The notes beneath the pieces are model-generated. The model was not told the origin of the DNA. It worked only from the letters and a program-made list of their open reading frames with translations, and searched no databases. 12,319 nucleotides of DNA from Actinomycetota bacterium (GTDB lineage: Bacteria > Actinomycetota > Acidimicrobiia > Spongiisociales > ZC4RG35). How positions within the stretch are numbered: position 1 is the stretch's first letter; each line of letters starts with the position of its first letter. Positions 11,881 to 12,319 of the stretch are shown here, piece by piece. Made by a program: the position numbers and the translations under genes. The DNA lies in contig JAKEHF010000062.1 in NCBI GenBank assembly GCA_022615295.1, positions 1 to 12,319 on the forward strand, in the 5' to 3' direction.

Positions 11881-12319
11881 ATGCGTGTTAACCAACGGAT
11901 GACACGAGAGACGACCAGGAGTTGGGCGATCACGATTCATCACCAGCCTGAATCGTTCGAGATGTTCTATCGCAGGGAGTACCCACACATGGTGGCTCTC
12001 GCCCGCGTCATGGCTCCGAGCCGTGCCGTCGCCGAGGATCTCGCTCAAGAGAGCTTCACAGTCGCACATCGACACTGGGATCGGGTCGCCCGGTATGACG
12101 ACCCTCGAGCCTGGGTGCGTCGGGTCATGATCAACCGCGCTACGTCCGTTAGACGTCGGATCGCAGCCGAGATGAGGGCCCTGCTCCGAGCCGGTCACGA
12201 CCCTTACCGAGGCGTGAGCCAGGACCTGACTCCGGCGACCACCGAGATCTGGGAGGAAGTCCGTCGTCTCCCCCGGAGACAGCAGCAGGCCATCGTCCTC
12301 CATTACGTAGGTCAGCTCA
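11881..12319 (+). CDS. ECF-type RNA polymerase sigma factor, C-terminus cut by window edge
   Basis: The visible 146 residues are an extracytoplasmic function sigma factor, which would direct RNA polymerase to a small regulon. Region 2 is FEMFYRREYPHMVALARVMAPSRAVAEDLAQESFTVAHRHWDRV (27-70), with the typical DLAQESF core, then DPRAWVRRVMINRATSVRRR, and region 4 begins at about 117 (TPATTEIWEEVRRLPRRQQQAIVLHY). The final helix-turn-helix lies beyond the edge. Spacing is close to the SigE/SigM-like group. ATG 11881 is the first start after an in-frame stop at 11842; ATG 11899 is equally possible, and neither has a clear ribosome site. No anti-sigma factor gene is in view; it would be expected downstream, outside the window. 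The minus-strand frame here is a shadow. Confidence 0.9.
   Translation, partial: MRVNQRMTRETTRSWAITIHHQPESFEMFYRREYPHMVALARVMAPSRAVAEDLAQESFTVAHRHWDRVARYDDPRAWVRRVMINRATSVRRRIAAEMRALLRAGHDPYRGVSQDLTPATTEIWEEVRRLPRRQQQAIVLHYVGQL

Noticed and set aside
11857..12303. Open frame of 148 codons on the minus strand
   Set aside because: The plus strand here encodes an ECF sigma factor with clear region 2 and region 4; the minus frame resembles nothing.

Overview
This is a gene-dense, high-GC window whose content points to a monoderm actinobacterium. Codons are GC-rich at the third position, GTG and TTG starts are common, and the Flp-pilus (tad) locus has the gene order known from actinobacteria, with no secretin gene. 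Something like Acidimicrobiia is plausible, but that is inference. Almost everything lies on the minus strand; only the cupin gene, a small hypothetical gene and an ECF sigma factor lie on the plus strand.

Layout, left to right. 1-967 (minus): a tandem two-domain histidine phosphatase that runs off the left edge, where an exact 83-bp direct repeat (1-83 and 243-325) throws the reading frame out. 968-1163: a non-coding gap with three GGTACC palindromes and a perfect TTGACA box. 1164-3212 (minus): membrane pyrophosphatase with residues of the K+-dependent class. 3291-3914 (minus): a secreted, C-terminally anchored protein whose ectodomain aligns without gaps to the beta domain of the von Hippel-Lindau protein, including most hydroxyproline-pocket residues. 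3945-4122 (minus): tRNA-Glu(CTC) and tRNA-Gln(CTG), separated by a perfect 8-bp hairpin. 4356-4733 (plus): a small cupin that is probably translated from a leaderless mRNA.

4797-11035 (minus) is one long tad/Flp pilus operon, in transcription order: CpaB/SAF protein, TadZ/CpaE, TadA/CpaF ATPase, TadB, TadC, Flp pilin, TadE-like protein 1, TadE-like protein 2, TadG-like protein. Most junctions are 4-nt start/stop overlaps, so translation is probably coupled. The exception is the pilin, which has its own gap and a strong Shine-Dalgarno sequence, as expected for the most abundant product. No prepilin peptidase is in the window.

11056-12319: a divergent gene, 20 bp from the tad operon, encodes an unrecognised acidic protein with two internal beta-rich repeats. 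It overlaps tail-to-tail by 26 bp with an excisionase/MerR-type DNA-binding protein gene. That gene is in turn divergent from an ECF sigma factor gene cut by the right edge. These three are candidate regulators of the pilus locus by position only.

The VHL-like protein is the most interesting item. The edge repeat is the one most likely to be an assembly artefact.
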